Shown: piece after piece, positions 42,921-44,818 of the stretch
How positions within the stretch are numbered: the first letter of the stretch is position 1
How the letters are laid out: the number at the start of each line of letters is the position of its first letter
NCBI GenBank assembly: GCA_025463005.1
Contig: JAOAPR010000167.1
Coordinates: 1-44,818, forward strand
Direction: 5' to 3'
DNA length: 44,818 nucleotides
Source: Bryobacterales bacterium
Lineage (GTDB): Bacteria > Acidobacteriota > Terriglobia > Bryobacterales > Bryobacteraceae
Notes under the pieces: model-generated
Told to the model about the DNA's origin: nothing
Databases searched by the model: none
Seen by the model: only the letters and a program-made list of their open reading frames with translations
Made by a program: the position numbers and the translations under genes

Positions 42921-44091
42921 CGGTTTTTAGGTCGAAACTTTCATCCGAGGCTTGATCGGGGCTCAGCGCCGTGTGCGCCCCGATCAGCTTTCTTGCGGCC
43001 AGATGGTCGGCCGGCCGATTGATGGAATCCACCGCGCACAGCTTTCCGATCCGGAAGTAAAACACAGAAAACTTGCGACTCTCGGGTTCGCCGCGCGTCA
43101 CGATCTGATCGAATCCCACCGGCAAACCGGCCATCTGCAGGTGGATATCATACTGATCGGTCCAGAACCACGGGACAGCCGCATAGGGTGCCCCACGGCC
43201 GACAATCGCTTTGGCGGCGGAGGTCGCCTGATCCACTGCGTTCTGCACCGATTCCAGGCGCACGCACATTTGGGCGAACGGATTCGGACACTCCGCGCAG
43301 TCCCCGATCGCGAAAATACGCTCATCGGGAGTTCGCAAGTACTCGTCCACTGTAATGCCGTTCCCCACCGGCAACCCGGCGTCCCGCGCCAACTCCACGT
43401 TCGGCTCGACCCCGATCCCGGCGATCACCAAATCCGCCGGCCGGCTGGTTCGTTCGCGTAATAGGACTTCCCTTTCGCGAATCCCGTACAGCGTCGCATT
43501 CAGCAGGACGTCGACGCCCTTATTCTCGTGCTGGCCGCGGAAGTATTCGGACACCACCGGCGCGACCACGCGCGCCATGAGCCGCGGTTGCCCCTCAATC
43601 ACGGTGACCTGCTTGCTTAACGTTCGCGCCGCTGCGGCGACCTCGAGTCCGATGAATCCGCCGCCGATCACGACGACATCCTGCGCGGCGGCCAGGCGCT
43701 GGCGGATCTCGGTGGCCTCGCCCAGCGTGCGTAAGTAGCATACGCCCTCGTACGGCAGCATTCGATTGCGCGCGCCGGTGGCCAGCACCAGCGTGTCGTA
43801 TTCGATGTGCTCTCCCGAATCGAGCTTCACGCGCCGGCTAGTCCGATCAATCGCCGCGACGCGCGCTGTTACCAACGTGATGCGCTGCGTCTCGTAGAAC
43901 GCCGCCGGACGCAGCTCGGCATGCCGCTGCTCCTGTTTACCGAGCAGGAAACCCTTGGAAAGCGGAGGACGCTGGTAAGGTACGTGCGGCTCGTCGCCGA
44001 TCAGCGTGATGCGCTCCTCGAAACCCTCCAGGCGCAGGGACGCGGCGGTCTGGAATCCGGCTTGTCCTCCGCCAATGATGACGACGCCCAC
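42913..44091 (-). CDS. FAD-dependent ferredoxin reductase
   Basis: A 392-residue class-I-type pyridine-nucleotide reductase like rhodocoxin or putidaredoxin reductase. It begins GVVIIGGGQAGFQTAASLRLEG (FAD site), has VPYQRPPLSKGFLLGK, ATGARNR, VVIGGGFIGLEVAAAARTLSKQVTVIE (NADH site) and IFAIGDCAECPNPF (FAD ribityl site). It passes electrons from NAD(P)H to a 2Fe-2S ferredoxin, which is encoded 6 bases upstream. GTG start. Its partner oxygenase may be the convergent CADD gene or an enzyme elsewhere. Confidence 0.93.
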   Translation of the reverse strand: MGVVIIGGGQAGFQTAASLRLEGFEERITLIGDEPHVPYQRPPLSKGFLLGKQEQRHAELRPAAFYETQRITLVTARVAAIDRTSRRVKLDSGEHIEYDTLVLATGARNRMLPYEGVCYLRTLGEATEIRQRLAAAQDVVVIGGGFIGLEVAAAARTLSKQVTVIEGQPRLMARVVAPVVSEYFRGQHENKGVDVLLNATLYGIREREVLLRERTSRPADLVIAGIGVEPNVELARDAGLPVGNGITVDEYLRTPDERIFAIGDCAECPNPFAQMCVRLESVQNAVDQATSAAKAIVGRGAPYAAVPWFWTDQYDIHLQMAGLPVGFDQIVTRGEPESRKFSVFYFRIGKLCAVDSINRPADHLAARKLIGAHTALSPDQASDESFDLKTAS

Positions 44092-44097
44092 GGACGT

Positions 44098-44421
44098 TTA
44101 TTGCTGCGTTGGCGGCGTGTGGACCACCAGGCCGTCGAGCTCCGCCTTCACGTGGATCTGGCAGCTCAGGCGGCTATTGGATTTTCGGGGCGATGCCGTC
44201 GTGTCGAGCATGGCATCCTGATCCTCTCCGATCGGGTCCAACAGCGGCAGGAATTTTTCCTCGACGTAGACGTGGCAGGTGGCACACTGGCAGTTGCCGC
44301 CGCATTCGGCGACGATTCCATCGACCCCGTTCTGCACTGCGCCTTCCATGACGGTATCGCCGACGGGAACGTCAATTGTGCGCGTGGTCCCGGTGTGTGA
44401 AATGTAAGTGATCTTGGGCAT
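44098..44421 (-). CDS. 2Fe-2S ferredoxin, adrenodoxin/putidaredoxin type
   Basis: A 107-residue ferredoxin. Cluster cysteines are C40, C46 and C49 (C-x5-C-x2-C in ECGGNCQCATCH) and C87 (LSCQIH). An extra Cys, C44, lies within the loop. ITYISHTGTTRTIDVPVGDTVMEGAV is the standard N-terminal sheet and the acidic helix (LDPIGEDQDAML) docks on the reductase. It carries single electrons to oxygenases. It is followed after 6 bases by the reductase gene, so the two make a working pair. Confidence 0.95.
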   Translation of the reverse strand: MPKITYISHTGTTRTIDVPVGDTVMEGAVQNGVDGIVAECGGNCQCATCHVYVEEKFLPLLDPIGEDQDAMLDTTASPRKSNSRLSCQIHVKAELDGLVVHTPPTQQ

Positions 44422-44481
44422 GTTGAACGGAACTCACATTATCGCCCAACAGACCCGCGGGCGGAGTGCGTTAGGAGTCGG

Positions 44482-44818
44482 TCACCAACCGGTAAGCTGA
44501 ATCCACTCTTCCGCGCGCGCACGAATTGTTCCGTCTTCCGGGAACAGATCGCCGATAACGGACACCGAATCCGCCCCCGCTTCGAGCACCTGACGCGCGT
44601 TGAGGCGGGTGATGCCGCCGATCGCGACCAGCGGTCGGTCGGTGAAGGGCCGCAGTCTGCGCAGTTCGTCGAGACCCACCGTGGCATCGGGATTCTCTTT
44701 GGTCGCCGTACCGAAGATGGGGCCGAGCGCCAGGTAATCCGCCGGTTCCGCGCAGGCCGCGCGTAATTGCGCTTCGTTGTGGGTCGAAAAGCCGACCATC
44801 GCATCCGGGCCGATCACG
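44482..44818 (-). CDS. thiE: Thiamine phosphate synthase, C-terminal part (window edge)
   Basis: The C-terminal 111 or so residues of ThiE, which joins HMP diphosphate and the thiazole phosphate to thiamine phosphate. Recognisable pieces: VGFSTHNEAQLRAACAE, DYLALGPIFGTATKENPDA, the phosphate-binding VAIGGITRLNARQVLEAGADSVSVI. The frame runs off the right edge; the apparent Met near 44817 is an internal GTG codon, not the start. The stop at 44482 is 60 bases upstream of the ferredoxin gene, same strand, so they could share a transcript. Confidence 0.92.
   Translation of the reverse strand, partial: VIGPDAMVGFSTHNEAQLRAACAEPADYLALGPIFGTATKENPDATVGLDELRRLRPFTDRPLVAIGGITRLNARQVLEAGADSVSVIGDLFPEDGTIRARAEEWIQLTGW

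Noticed and set aside
1-44818. tRNA, rRNA, CRISPR arrays, integrases or transposase genes
   Set aside because: No cloverleaf with a conserved T-loop, no repeat-spacer array and no mobile-element protein was recognised on either strand.

Overview
The window looks like a stretch of chromosome from a soil-type Acidobacterium, probably of the Solibacter/Bryobacter kind. I infer this from protein types remembered from that group (the secreted families at 26316-26972 and 27001-28062, a split LigD, a CADD-family oxygenase), fairly high G+C, frequent GTG starts and many 4-base stop/start overlaps. No rRNA, tRNA, CRISPR array, transposase or phage gene was seen. Taxonomy is a judgement from reading, not a search result.

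Layout. (1) 1-5020, minus strand: a partial unknown gene in an operon with separate LigD-type ligase and polymerase genes (end joining), a DUF892 ferritin-like stress protein, a decayed amine oxidase, a small membrane protein and a general-stress SDR. (2) 5143-17920, plus strand: GT4 glycosyltransferase, debranching-type glycosidase, YihY membrane protein, then a tightly coupled outer-membrane assembly operon (Omp85/TamA-like, SurA-N-like chaperone, TamB). (3) 17917-28062, minus strand: a two-domain multicopper oxidase fused to a DUF4396 membrane domain, a pyruvate-oxidase-type TPP enzyme, a CDF metal transporter, acetate kinase, a Tat-exported phosphoesterase with an exported partner, a wrecked ABC exporter, and two exported acidobacterial-type proteins, one with kinase-like motifs. 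(4) 28107-29880, plus strand: a three-site palindromic operator candidate, a PLD-like protein, and a small exported protein whose ribosome-binding site lies in an 11-bp inverted repeat, closed by a good intrinsic terminator. (5) 29888-33133, minus strand: a NitT/TauT/THI5-type ABC importer overlapping a lipoprotein metal-dependent cyclase. (6) 33211-39241: GH15 glycosidase, a small unknown, a lone RND pump and a Pnkp-type kinase. (7) 39279-44818: two MFS carriers, a folded 98-bp repeat, a frameshifted membrane gene, a CADD-type di-iron oxygenase convergent with a ferredoxin reductase/ferredoxin pair, and the end of thiE.

How the parts may work together: the TAM-like operon inserts outer-membrane proteins; the pyruvate oxidase and acetate kinase could form an overflow route from pyruvate through acetyl phosphate to acetate and ATP; the ferredoxin pair could supply electrons to the CADD-type protein, which keeps every active-site residue I recall from the chlamydial p-aminobenzoate synthase. 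The most unusual items are that CADD/ferredoxin group, the DUF4396-oxidase fusion with Asn at the expected type-1 copper axial position, the secreted kinase-like protein, and the two regulatory structures around 28.1 and 29.4 kb.
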